From: Eleginops maclovinus
Taxonomy: Eukaryota > Chordata > Actinopteri > Perciformes > Eleginopidae
DNA: 64,000 nucleotides
Direction of reading: 5' to 3'
Assembly: GCF_036324505.1 (NCBI RefSeq)
Contig: NC_086355.1
Location: 18,528,518-18,592,517 of the forward strand
Shown here: positions 13,560-25,508 of the stretch, piece by piece
Layout: each line of letters begins with the position of its first letter
How positions within the stretch are numbered: position 1 is the first letter of the stretch
Program-made: the position numbers and the translations under genes
The notes under the pieces: generated by a model
Databases searched by the model: none
What the model was told of the DNA's origin: nothing
The model's input: only the letters and a program-made list of their open reading frames with translations

Positions 13560-14199
13560 TACACAAACCACTCAAGGTGGGACTACCCGCGTATTAAACA
13601 CTCAAGGTGTGTGGGTTAGTTTCTCACACACACACACAACCTTGCCATTCACCAAGGTTCTCTCTGTGTCTGTTGAAGTCATCCACTTTCTGGTTGACTG
13701 AGCAGCTCCTTTTATAAACAGACAGGGCCGTGACATAAGGCAAGGCTCTACATCACACTACTGCAGTGTGAAATGAGTGTGTGTCCGTGCCTGTGTGTAT
13801 GTGTGTAATTGATATAGCAGCGTCCCTGTCTCCATTTTCAGACAGTTACATGACATTAAGTCTTGTTCTACAGCAACATTAGTGCGGCACCCTGTCTGGA
13901 AGCTGTCTCTGTATGCAAATCAAATTCCCAAACCTTGTCATAGAAAGCCCTTTTAGGGTTTTAAAAAAGAGAAAATCAGACCCGAACGGAGCTCTTAAGT
14001 TATTCTTTTGATCTCGGATAGGGCATCTCTGTAGAGATTTTCATCGAAAGAAACATTCACACTGCGCGGAGCTCAAGTGGTTTAGTTATTGATAAGGAGA
14101 GGAAATACAACTTAGAGTTGAAGAGAGGTAAAACTGAATGAAAATCAATATTATAATATGAGTTTTTAACTCTGATGATGTCACTTGATGTTCGTTTGA

Positions 14200-14625
14200 A
14201 GTGGCACTATTTAGCTTTTTGGGGGTTTCCTTTCCCTGTACTGTGTAATATAGGTTTGTGTGCATGAAAATGGTCTGAAAGGGGGGGGGGGAAAGTCCAA
14301 AGTTTACAGAAACGCTTTCATTGGACTATTTTTCTTTATATCTGTAACAAAATGACTTCCCTATGTAACACTTGGGATTCTATTAGCTAGCGTTCCAACA
14401 CATTGTGATAGGCTAAGGTCCGGGACATCTCTAAGCAGTTGACCAATCATAACAGAGCAGGCCAGCTAACCAATCAGAGCAGACTGGGCCCTGGTTTCAA
14501 GCAGAGGGTGAAAGAGGTGCTGCAGTAGAGGCAGTGTGAGAACAATAAAGAGCTTTTTGAACATCAAAGCATGGAAATATGTTACAGTGGAGGCATAAAA
14601 TACAAATATGAACCTGAAAATGCTC
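14200..14625 (+). mobile_element. TTAA-type nonautonomous element, diverged copy
   Basis: Begins AGTGGCACTATTTAGC after TTGA (a likely mutated TTAA) and carries the family's internal order: TTTGGGGGTTTCCTTTCC, AGGTTTGTGTGCATG, AATGACTTCCCTATGTAACAC, GGCCAGCTAACCAATCAGAG, TTTTGAACATCAAAGCATGG. The far end near TGAACCTGAAAATGC has lost clear inversion. A G-run of 12 bases sits at 14281-14292. Confidence 0.65.
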
Positions 14626-15061
14626 AGTTCAATGTTGTCACTGAAAGTCTGTGCATACCTTTCCATACATATACAAACTGTACAGAATTAACTTTAAAAT
14701 TATAAGCAGTTACGGTCCAGCAGATAATTAAATTGGATCCTATTTGCTATTTTGTGGTTATTAGGGATGTTAGGAATCAGTGTGACATATTTAGAAGAAC
14801 TCATGCTTTTTTAGTGCACTTAACTGAAGTGAGACCATGAGTTGACATTGTTAAGAAGGACCATACACACATACATTTAACTTTGAGAAAATACCCAGAA
14901 ATAAATGCTGAATATATCTACATAAATGCAAAACAATGAAATCATACTCACACAAAAGACTCTTAGAAACACAAACTGACTGACAGATGAACTCAAACCC
15001 AGATTCAAACATAAACAAAGTTACCCAGAAATGAAGTGCAACCCTCATGCAAAGAGACAGC

Positions 15062-15199
<138 letters not shown>

Positions 15200-15520
15200 T
15201 CCCTCCCTTGCTCAAAGCCAATTTTACATCCCTGCCTATCCCTCCCATGGAGAGTTGTTAATTAATTCCCTCCCTTTGTACGTTCACCAAGATCAAACGA
15301 AGAGAAACAGAAAAACACTGCAACTTTCTCTAACTGTACTTAATGAGCAACGGTAATTGAGGTCCCCGTTTTCATTGCCTCGGAGTGAAGAAAACAGAGT
15401 TACCTCAACCCAAATCCATTATTCATTAAGTGAGATTCGCCGCAAAATATCTGACGAATGCTTTTCTCTTCTGTCTCAGCAGAGGGAGCATGGATAGATA
15501 GAAAGATAAATAGATAGTTA

Positions 15521-15601
15521 GATGGATGGATGGATGGATGGATGGATGGAGGGAGGGAGGGAGGGAGGGAGGGAAGGAGTGAGGGAGGGAGGGAGGGAGA
15601 T

Positions 15602-15664
<63 letters not shown>
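15521..15664. repeat. (GGAT)n-(GGGA)n-(GA)n compound purine tract
   Basis: Successive blocks of GGAT/ATGG units, GGGA units and GA units make about 145 bp of nearly pure purine on the + strand after the GGAT block. Long mirror-like purine tracts of this kind can form triplex DNA. Read-through frames here are Arg/Glu/Gly or Ser/Leu/Pro repeats and not genes. Confidence 0.93.
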
Positions 15665-15665
<1 letters not shown>

Positions 15666-15892
15666 TTTGTCTTTCTTTTTCTGTCTTGCTCCTCATGATG
15701 TCTCAAACAGCGTTTTCCCGTGGATAGAAAGACTATTTGCAGCTCCAGCAAAGCCTTTTCTCTGCGGCCATAATACACAAACTAGACAAACAGCAAAACA
15801 CAGCAGCACGCTAATGATTATGGTCCTGTTTGGGTAGGGGGGCACACTGTAACACTGTCTTTTTTTCTTCCACTGTCTTTCACTGTTTTACT

Positions 15893-16030
15893 CAGTTCAA
15901 TTCAATTCAAAGAAGCTTTATTGGCATGACAAAATAAAAAAAAACAACATTGCCAAAGCGCATTGTACAAGGTGATACAACTTTAATATGTTAAATATTA
16001 TGTTAACAATGTCATGTAATAAAATCAAGG
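15893..16030 (-). mobile_element. Non-LTR retrotransposon 3'-tail fragment
   Basis: Begins with TTCAATTCAATTCAA, then AGAAGCTTTATTGGCATGAC and ATTGCCAAAGCGCATTGTAC. Read on the minus strand this is a LINE 3' end with a short tandem TTGAA tail, a pattern I recognise from fish genomes. No protein frame is left. The distal boundary is uncertain. Confidence 0.55.
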
Positions 16031-16300
16031 AAAAAAGCACAATTGATGGATATAATCAACCAAATCAAAATTAGAATTATTATTATAACAGTATGTGTGT
16101 TCCCTTTACCATCGTTTCCTTTTTTTGCGTTTAAGCTCAGAAGAGAGAAAGGAAGAACATTAGATGTTTGTTTTTTTTAACTTAAAGTGTAATTGTGTAC
16201 ATACTGTATCAGTGTGATGGCAGTGCTGACTAAGCAGCAAAAGGAGGGAGAAGAACACAATGAAGTGTCAGCATTCAAAATGATTAGGACTGTTCAGAGC

Positions 16301-16301
<1 letters not shown>

Positions 16302-16392
<91 letters not shown>

Positions 16393-16465
16393 TGTGTGTC
16401 TGTGTGTCTGTGTGTCTGTGTGTCTGTGTCTGTGTGTGTGAGTCTGTGTGTGCATGTGTCTGTGT
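16302..16465. repeat. (TG)n then (TGTGTC)n microsatellite
   Basis: Pure TG to about 16390, followed by TCTG-containing hexamer-like units. About 164 bp in all. Confidence 0.95.
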
Positions 16466-16861
16466 TCATTTGTATCCATAGCCATTAGCGGCCATGATGA
16501 AATGGCAGTCTCATTTGCGGTCTAAGCCTCACACCACAGAATGATGGTAGTAATGTCTTAAACGCTAAGTAACCACATCCCACTGCATTATTACATCATG
16601 ATGCTACGGCGGGTCTGTTTTATCAGAGAGGAGGGACTGTACTTTGTGCAGCAGCACTGTCACAAATCATAAAACTCATTCAAATGGAATCCATTAAATG
16701 AATCAAATGCAAATAGGACACACATGTGGCTTCATATTTACATTCCACAGCTACAAATAGTAGTGTGGTATTAGTTTTCATCATTTATTCAAATAATTAA
16801 TTTGAAAAACATCACAGATCTTGCAATAATGTTACATATGCCATCTCTTCCTTTTCTCCAG

Positions 16862-17130
16862 TTTTCTCAGGGAACTACCTCCACCTGGATGCAGGGGCCC
16901 ACACCCAGCGCAAGCGAGCCCGGCTGCTGAGTCCCGAGGTGGGGCCGGAGAGAGGCCCGCTCTGCCTCCTTTTCTACTACCAGCTCCAGGGGGAGGCCCA
17001 GGGGAGCCTGAGGGTGCTGCTGAGGGACAGTGAGCAGGAGGAGACTCTGCTGTGGGCTCTAAAGGGAGACCAGGGGCCCCACTGGAGGGAAGGCCGCACC
17101 ATCCTGCCACAAAGCCCCAGAGAATATCAG
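16862..17130 (+). CDS. nrp2: nrp2 exon: core of the MAM domain
   Basis: This 269-nt exon lies between TTTCTCCAG and GTAAGG, enters in phase 1 and leaves in phase 0. It reads GNYLHLDA, then RKRARLLSPEV, PLCLLFYYQLQG, GSLRVLLRD, LLWALKGDQGPHWREGR and ILPQSPREYQ. Human NRP2 matches throughout: ARLISPPV, PVCMEFQYQ, LLWVIREDQGGEWKHGRIIL and MEYQ. The third conserved MAM cysteine is in PLC. The exon is unusually GC-rich for the window, and its antisense frame is a shadow. Identity as neuropilin MAM is firm; NRP2 over NRP1 is supported by the terminal exons downstream. Confidence 0.95.
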
Positions 17131-17660
17131 GTAAGGGCTTTTTTTTAAAAAAGGGATTAAGTTGTTGCACATAACCAGGGACAGAAACAAGCAGCCTGTA
17201 GTTACAGTGATGCAAAGTGTTTGATTACGACATACTTTAACTGCCAATACAGCAAATGCATACAAAACAAATGAATGTTATGCTCCAAAAGACTATCATG
17301 AACCATCCAATGTAATATTTACAACTCTTTGTGAACTTAAAAACTGCAAAAATAATCTTTAAAGTGAAAAGATGAATGCCTCCATACGGTATTGTTTTTT
17401 CTACAATTTCCATTCATTGTAAAATAGTTTTGAAAAGTAAAAAACATTTTTGGGCAATAATGGGAGTAATCAGTATGTCAACAAAATATGTATTGTAAAA
17501 AAAGGTACGATAAAAGACTTTGGTTTCCAGTATATACACATTTACTTTTCTCAAGTTATAACTTATCAATCGTGTATTTATTATTTTTGTATATGCTGAA
17601 ACTAAACTATGAGGGTAAAGAAAGATTTGTATAATATGTCTCTCTTCTTCTGTGATCTAG
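17131..17660 (+). other. nrp2: nrp2 intron inside the MAM domain
   Basis: AT-rich, about 530 bp, donor GTAAGG and acceptor GTGATCTAG. No feature seen inside. Confidence 0.85.
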
Positions 17661-17757
17661 GTGGCTTTCGAGGGCTTTTTTGATCACCCGACTAGAGGAC
17701 ACATCAGAATAGATAACATCCACATGAGCAACAGCATGGAGCTGGAGCAGTGCACAC
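17661..17757 (+). CDS. nrp2: nrp2 exon: end of the MAM domain
   Basis: This 97-nt exon, acceptor CTAG and donor GTAAGT, enters in phase 0 and leaves in phase 1. It reads VAFEGFFDHPTRGHIRIDNI and then HMSNSMELEQCT. Human NRP2 has IVFEGVIGKGRSGEIAIDDI and an end at LENC. The last Cys is the fourth conserved MAM cysteine. Arg-Ile-Asp-Asn-Ile is the typical closing strand of MAM domains. Confidence 0.95.
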
Positions 17758-20517
17758 GTAAGTCTTATAACCTTTCTGTATAGCTGTCTCTCCATTTATC
17801 ATTGGATCGGGATAAGCTCAGACATTCAGTCCATCTGTTGGATTTTCTAACTCCTTCACAACCTACTGTTTTCATAGTAAACCGTTTGAGCGATAGAGAA
17901 GGGATGAAACTCATAATGTTTCTCATTTACACACAGACACACACACATACATAAAGAAATATACAGTATATAAAAAAAAGAAAGTAGGCCACAAACGGCC
18001 TTTGGGCATGGATTCTAATCTATCTTTCATATCTCCCTCTCTCTATCTCCCACCATGTTATGATTCTTTCTTACATTCTTCCTCTGTCTCCAGCCTTGTC
18101 TTTCATTCACTATAGAGCATAAGAAGTAAACATTAAAAAAGAGTACTTCTTGTGCATGTGGTTATTCTGTGGGAAAATGCTTGAGAGTCTATGTATTTGC
18201 TTGTCTCTTTTCCTACACAAACCGGCCATCAAGGCTACTCTTATTACTGATTAACTTCATTTATGGAAGCTTTTGTTATTACTGTCAGAAAAATGCAGAC
18301 TTACTTGAAACACAAAGACTAGACACAGGATTACCCTTTCAATCCTTCACATATTTCCCCGTTTGACATACATAATTTCCTTCCCATCCAGCCACACACA
18401 CCCACACATATTTTTTTCTCTCTGCCATGGGAAGTAATGGGAATATTGTTATCATTTAATGTAGCAACGCAGCCTTTCACTCAGCACTGCAGGATAGTGG
18501 GCCTGATGTGAGCACAGTCATTGGCACACACACACATACACACACACTAATGTATAATGTCATGTAATAACCACCACAGTAGTGTTAGTTGATAATAAAA
18601 AAAACAAGCTTAAAACACTTCAAGCTGCTTCTTTTTGGACCCTGTTAAATTGAGTTTTGTGTGAATCTGAATTATCTTTGTCCAACTTATTTTTCCTTTT
18701 AAGTTCTTATCAACCACAATACAATCAAGGCAAGGTCGCCAGATGTCCTTCCCGTCACCTCATGGGCTTATAATATGTTTTAATAAGGCATAAAGTATAT
18801 TTTGCTTTAGTCTGGGAATTATACTGATTCACAAATAATTCATGAGGAGTAATACTTAGCGCGTGAAAACAGTACTGTACATTTAGGGTTGGGTTTTTTC
18901 ACTGGATGCGTTTTCCAGGTGGATTGGCTATAATGGAAAAATATGTCTACTTGCCTCATGGGAATTGTAGGATCCAGTGTTCTTTTTATCTTACTCTGTC
19001 TTGGAACTTTAAGTCAGGATATCTTGGCCTTATTTCAATTTGTCCATCACAAAGCACCCTTTGAATAATGTGTTGATAAATTAAGGCTTTGCTTTCGACA
19101 TTTGCTGAGTTTTTGGAATGACCCTGGGTCAATGGTCATAATTAAATAATATTTATTGTCCACTGTTATCAAATATTACATTTTGTATGATTTTTTCTTT
19201 AGTAAATGTATGAAGTGTTTCTTTTCAGTATTGCATTCATCCATATCATTATGGTTGTCCAATAGGAGAGATGCAACAGTCACAGGAACAAGACTGTTGT
19301 TTACTGACTGGGGATGCAATGTAGAAATATTCTTTATTTTGTATCCGCATTTCCATCATGTACTTATTCTCTCAACCCAATGTTGCCTCTTCTTTACTTC
19401 TGCTGCCATTCTGTTTGTATTTTCCTCTGCATTTCTCTTCTTTTTCATCACCCTTTCACTTTCATAATAGATGTTGTATCCTCCGGCAAATAATAAACAG
19501 CAGTAAATCTCAGTCCCTGTTCCCATGACCCTTTAGCTTACCTCCACCCTCCCTTCCCAGTCCTCTATTTCCCGTCTCTTCGCTCTTTTCACCCTCCATC
19601 TCTCATCCACCCACTTCTTTCTTCTTCTCTACCCAACATGTCTGCTGCCATTAACATTTGTTTGTCACCTTGAGAAAAATAGAGAGCATTCTCGGGAAGG
19701 CGAGACGTAGAATGACAAAGCAAAAAGATTTTAAAGTGTGAGCAAGTCTGAAATGACTGACACACAAAGACATAGAGACATTCAGGGAGGACACGCTTCC
19801 TCTCTTCCAGCCCATTTTTTTGTTTTCCTCTCCATTTTGTAAGAATGACTGTCATCCAGGAAGATTTATGGGGCCTTTAGACTCCTATATTATGTCGGAA
19901 CTCAACAAATCTTTATTGATATTCTCCAAAAGAAGTAACAAGTGCATTTGCTAAAAAGTGCAGCGTCTTGCAATTCTGCTATTCAGCTGTACTGGAATGC
20001 ATTTCTGTTAACAATCATCAGAAATATAGTTGCTCAATGTCAATTTAATCATGGAAATATGCCACATACACCAGGACCAAGCAAATCCTAGGGATGATAT
20101 ATTTGGTGCTGTATTTCATATTGTAAAATGTTACTTTAGAATGAAACAAATGCATTTAATCAGAATCTTGTCATGCATCATATTTTATCCTTATGGTTTA
20201 GCGAATTCTGGGCCTCTGTGGATGCTAAACTATCCACTCTTATGCTGAATAATAATGAATGATTGTAAGCACCAAGATTAAATTAATTGAAACTAAAAAT
20301 CCAAAATCCATAATATATATAAATATTACATATATGATATTACCTTATTATATTAATGACAACCTTAAATATAACAAACTCTAAAAAAGTCCCTCTGAAC
20401 AGGAAAATCAATGACAATTAGTCATCAAAATGTCACCAACTAAGATAGCCCTTATACCTTCTTTGAACCAACTACTAACTTTCATCAATAACATTTCTTT
20501 TTCTCTCTCTTTTACAG
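17758..20517 (+). other. nrp2: nrp2 intron
   Basis: About 2.8 kb, AT-rich, with only short CA runs (near 17935 and 18525) and a pyrimidine-rich stretch near 19360-19640. No gene or clear mobile element recognised. Confidence 0.8.
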
Positions 20518-20550
20518 AGCCTTTACCTGCCTTAACTCCTGGCATAACCA
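20518..20550 (+). CDS. nrp2: nrp2 exon: short MAM-to-stalk exon
   Basis: This 33-nt exon sits between a strong TTTTTCTCTCTCTTTTACAG acceptor and GTAAGT, phase 1 at both ends. Joined to the previous exon it reads QPLPALTPGIT. Human NRP2 has MEPISAFA at this point, just after the last MAM cysteine and just before the alternative 3' exons. It is the last exon shared by all membrane isoforms. A second AG two bases later would break the frame, so I chose 20518. Confidence 0.8.
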
Positions 20551-23500
20551 GTAAGTTCTACTTCCTCTTCCATGTGTACTTCTTGTGCCAACTGTCTGTG
20601 CTTTCTGCTTGTTGCTTAGCTCAGCTCGCAGCGACTGCACCGGCCCTGAGTAACCTTGAAAGTGCATTATATGTGTTACAAACTATAACACAAACCACAC
20701 TTATTCAAACTGAAAACTTTTTCAAAGGACTCCAACTATGGTGACTTACTTGAATGATGCATCTACATAACTATGCATTTCATTAACAGTGTAGGACTTT
20801 GTCAGATAATTGACTTGATGGATGTATGGATTTGCCACATTTAAGAAAAAGATGTTGACAATTTTGCAACTTGATGGAATGGATCCACTGCATTGTTCCA
20901 GCATGACTCCCTGCATGCTGGGCTGACACTCTTGGTTTGTAGTTAGGTATGTTCCGGTGGGAAAAAAAGACTATGTTTTACTATATAAACAAATAGTCCC
21001 ACAAGATGATATACTGCTGCAGCAACATTAGCAGACTAAGTACGTTCAGGGTTAGGGTTAGGGTTACGATACATTTTCAAAGCTTTTATGGTGTGCACCA
21101 TGTTGTGTGCGAGATGTCGTTGTTTGTATGTATTCAACACAGTGAGTGTGTTCAGACCCACAGTGAATTACTGAAACATTGTTTATTTTGTTTAGTTTGT
21201 ATGGTAAATTACTTCAACCTTGACATAGGAAAAGAAGGGTAAAATCATAAGGTCATTGGTGAACTGCTCAGACAAAGTACAAAAGTCTCCATCTTGCCTT
21301 TTCTCTTGATTTCAATGAGTCTAAAAGGATTAGGCAGAACTTGCTTTTCCTGTCCTTAGCTCAGTCCATCCTAACTTTGTCTTAATTGTAGAGAACAGCA
21401 CACTAGCACCTCATTGATTATTTTTTGCTGATTTGCAGTCCATGTAAGCATCTCTGCTTTCCTTCATTCAGCACCGTACAAGGCGCCTCTCTTGTTCAAT
21501 CTATCTTTTCAGCCCCTTTCTATATCCTTTTACTTCTTAACTTCAACCTCAACTATTGTGTTTTCATTCCCTTCCTACCTTTTTACCTCAATCTACAGTT
21601 TCACTTTGCCCGGCAAGATGAGGCCCGCTCTTGAATTAAATTCAGTGCTATTCACCATCCAACTTTCACTTATTCCTTTTTCTATCTTTCATTCTCAAAC
21701 AGACCTTCCTGAAAGCAGATATAAAAGGCTCAAGTACATTATGCTACTTATTTTCAAAGTGTGGGTCGGGACCTTAAATGCTACTCCCCAAAAATGTGAA
21801 CGCTGGTGTTTTTCCAGTTAGGAGCTCAGGCCTTAGTGGCATGGACTTATAACACAGTTGGACGCTATTTAAAAAAGTATGTATTTGCCAACTCTGAGCA
21901 CTATATCAAGACTGATCATGGTTCGGATCAGATATATTTATTTTTGCTTATTTGTATTACTCTCTAGAGGGACAGAGGTTTTTTCTTAACCTGGGGGCTA
22001 AAGCACAAAGAACAACAGCTTTTGGTTGGTTTGAATCCATAATACAGATCCTGTGTTCTCTATTTAGTGACTTCAGTATGTGTGTGTGTGTGTGTGTGTT
22101 TGTGTTCTAGTGTGTGAATAGATCAAAAACATTCTTTGAATACTGTCAGATACTTGAGCAGGACTTAGTTTTGTTCACCACAATGCAATTTAATAAAAAA
22201 CAAAATACCATTCCCTAAAATAGCAAAAGCCTGACAAGGAAAACTCACCTGACTCACATACAAAGTATTTGACCTAATGCACGCGAGTTCCTCAGAATAC
22301 TGAGTTCTGTGCGGGTATCATATGACTCAAGCGTGACAACAGTGTCAGTTCTTGCGTATGTGTGCTTCCATGAGACTGAGCCCCAGACTTAAGGATTACG
22401 TGTCTCCTGCGAGACGCCTGCTGAAAAGTGAGCTAAGAACTAATACTGCCTGTATAAGAGGATTTATATCTAAGTGCCTTAATTTTAATATGTTTTGGTG
22501 TGTCTATAGATGTGGATAATTAAAGAGATGGTGTTTGAGTTGTAGCTTTGGACATGCAGGGTTTATGTGTTTTTTTGCCAACATGATGCAGGTGAAAGGG
22601 GGTTGAAACTGGATTATGAGTGATAAAGGCATAGAAAGGGAAATTCATTTAAAGATTATTTAAATTCACTTAATTTAAACAACACGTAAAGATTGACTTA
22701 ATCCAAATGTGAAGAGGAAAAAAGTGATCAAGGATCAGGGCAAGCCATGGGTTATAATTGTATTTTCTTATAATCCCCCTATAATCTTCTTCTATGAAAT
22801 GGCATGTGCCCAGTGGAGAAAAACGAATACAATTATATTTAATAAAATAAATCAATTGACCCAAAATCGCATTAAGGGAGAAACTTCAGGAGAACTAGAT
22901 CAGATTTAAAATGAAATATGTAATTATAGCCTGATAACATGATCCTCATTTCACAACAATGGCAGTCTCATTATGGTGTGACGGGGACCAGTGTGCCACG
23001 CTGTTGGGTGTTTTGTATCTATGGCAACCAAGGAGGCATTTGGCTTCTTGAAAGAAAAATACTGGCGGCACATTAAGCAATCATGCTACACACAAATGGA
23101 GAAAAGAAGCAAATTCTGCCTTCAGTTTGACTATACAGAGTAGTTACAGATCCATGTTTTGAAGTATACCATTCAGAAAAGGACATATTTTTGGTGTGTC
23201 AGAGAAAGATAGTAATTCTGCGATTAAGAAACTCTAGTAACCAAAGTTCCTCGAAAGCAACACTTTTTTAGGTCTCTTAGCGGTGCTCTTGAGAAATTAC
23301 TCCCTTTGTTCCCCAGATCCCTTCATAAAAAGCAAAGTAACGGTCAATTTTTGCAACCCTAGAAATCAACCGTGTCGAAATCCACTGCTGGGAAGGCTCT
23401 CTGTGCAGGCTGCTTAGATTGCAGCTTTATAATCAAAGCCAATTTTAAACCCTTAAAGAGTACGTCTGAACTTCCCAAAAAATAAAAATTAAGCTCACTG

Positions 23501-25122
23501 GTTTCCTCCTGTCTTACTCTACACCTCTCCTTCCTTTGTTCCATTATTATTATTCTCTCGTCTCCATCTACTGTAGTTGCCCTGGCTCTATTTCCTCTTT
23601 CCTTCGTCCTCTCTTTTTCTCTTTCACATTCTTCCGTTCTTTTCTCTATCTCTCTTTCTTCCCCGACCTCTCTCTCAGCGGGTTTCTTTCACAGTGAGTT
23701 GACAGAGTATTGAAGTTTCAGACAAACCCTCTAATGCAGGATTAAAGATATCATGGCAGGATTAGCTCTCTGCCTTCAATTCGCCTCCCTCCCACCCTCT
23801 CTCCTCACTTTCTGCCACCCCTCTCTATTTCACCCCTTTCTTCCTTCCTATAAAGCCTTCTCTCTCATCCTTTCCCTACCCCTATAATTTCTGTCTGATT
23901 TCCCCTATTCCCCTCTCTTTCTTCCTCCACTCGACTCCCTTTAATGCCATCTTACCCTTATAAAGCAGCTGCGTTAGACCGAATACAACCACTCGAAACT
24001 CCCCACCCTTTGTCCAAATCAGTCAGTCTCTGCATTATCAAGGCTTTGCATTCTCTGATCGAGTCCAACGTATCGCATGAGCCTTTGCGTGTCAATGTGC
24101 AGCTAATGCTTGTGACGTTTGCATTTTTTTTGGAAGAATGAAGACTTAAGGGGACTTTTGATTGAATGCAATTGGATGTTTAAATGTTTGGAAAGTGAGC
24201 TAAATCTGGAAGCTAAATCATTTGAATGCCTGCTGTTGGTCTTACATATTATGTTTAGTGAATACCAGCCAGGCACAGTACTTTTTAGCTCACTGCTGCA
24301 CTAATTGGCTGCACTAATTGACCATTCGCCCATCTCCCTAATGTTAATGTTACAAGGCCTGTCAAGCTTTCCAGTCTCTCATGCTGTGAATGCAATTTAC
24401 TTTGATAACAATGTAAGATTAAGAATTCAGTTATTGATTAATTTGAAACAATAGACCCTTGATTTGAGAAAAAGCAAATTTCTAGCTGTCTATCATCAGT
24501 GGCGGCTACAATGGCAGATTTGATCGGCTGTTGATGCAAAGTTGATTAAGCTCTGTTAACATCATGAGTTGGCCAAAAGTCCTAATCTTCACCAGATGAT
24601 GATCCGTGTAGAGAATGCTAGTATGTCAAGTACAAAAGGGAAAGATCAAAAGTGAGACATTCTAACATAAACCTGTTTAGTTTACAAATGTTACTTTAAG
24701 TGTGTTAATAACTTACTTTTATTTATTTTATGAGCCCTTTAGCCCTGGAAGCAATCTTTGTTGCTAACACAAGTAGACCTAGTTAGCTAAACCTGATTAG
24801 CTGATGCTAGATACACTTTGTTTAATCCATTCCTTATACATTGGTTTAGGATTTTGGGTGGGTTACAAAACAACATACACCTACAAACTCATAAACTGTT
24901 GAGTATTGCTGTTACTACAGATTAACACAAATTCAGCATGTAGAGGAATCCAAAGTTTGACAGAGCTGCCATGCTAGTTATGAGTTATGGTTGCTAGGCT
25001 GCTAGGGTTGGTTTAGCGAAGAGTCAATTAGACAATAAACAACCTTTACTTTCCAATGCGGCCTGCATGCCTGCATCCATCGTCCATAGTGCCAACCAGT
25101 AATGTGTCCTCCTGCCCTCCAG
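20551..25122 (+). other. nrp2: nrp2 intron before the NRP2b-type terminal exon
   Basis: About 4.6 kb. Contains a three-unit telomere-like GGGTTA run near 21047, a short TG run near 22078-22102 and pyrimidine-rich sequence at 23560-23950. No exon with good borders seen. Confidence 0.75.
21047..21066. repeat. Short interstitial telomere-like repeat
   Basis: About three TTAGGG/GGGTTA units in a row. It is too short to imply a chromosome fusion and may simply be chance. Confidence 0.6.
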
Positions 25123-25508
25123 GGGGTGCCATGTCTGGGATGGAGCCCACAGTAGACACAGTGGCGGTGCAGCCTGTCCCCACCTACTGGTACTATGTGT
25201 TGGCGGGAGTCGCCGCTCTCTTACTGCTGGTGACTGTAACCGTGGTGGTGACACTGTGCTGCCATCGGTACCACTGGGCGCCAAAGAAGACCAGCGCTGG
25301 TCACCATCATTCAGTGACGTACCACAACAGCCAGCATCCCAATCAGCAAGGTCACCAAAACTGCTACCAGAACCAAAACCTCAGCTATAATCTGATCCAG
25401 AGCCCCAACCAAAACCACCTGTACCCAGCTCCTGGGCCGAGCCCAAGCCTTGACCCCATGCTCACCATCAAAATGGATAAAGACGACAGCTATGACTCCC
25501 AGTGTTGA
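25123..25508 (+). CDS. nrp2: nrp2 alternative terminal exon: NRP2b-type transmembrane segment and tail
   Basis: Acceptor is CCCTCCAG; entry phase 1; TGA at 25506-25508. The start reads MEPTVDTVAVQPVPTYWYYV, very close to human NRP2b (EPTVDTVPMQPIPAYWYYV). A hydrophobic membrane helix follows (LAGVAALLLLVTVTVVVTL), then basic HRYHWAPKK. The tail ends in PMLTIKMDKDD and SYDSQC, like the human NRP2b PTLTIKLEQD and SHC. Between them is an Asn/Gln/His/Pro-rich part (about residues 65-115 of the exon) that makes the tail roughly 35 residues longer than the human one. No C-terminal SEA is present, so GIPC/synectin binding is not expected. The NRP2 family works with plexin-As and VEGFRs as co-receptor for class 3 semaphorins and VEGFs. 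Confidence 0.93.

Noticed and set aside
16832..17215. 127-codon antisense frame over the MAM exon
   Set aside because: Shadow of the GC-rich sense exon, which matches neuropilin-2 residue by residue.
21047..21066. Telomere-like GGGTTA run as a chromosome-fusion scar
   Set aside because: Only about three units; such short runs occur by chance.
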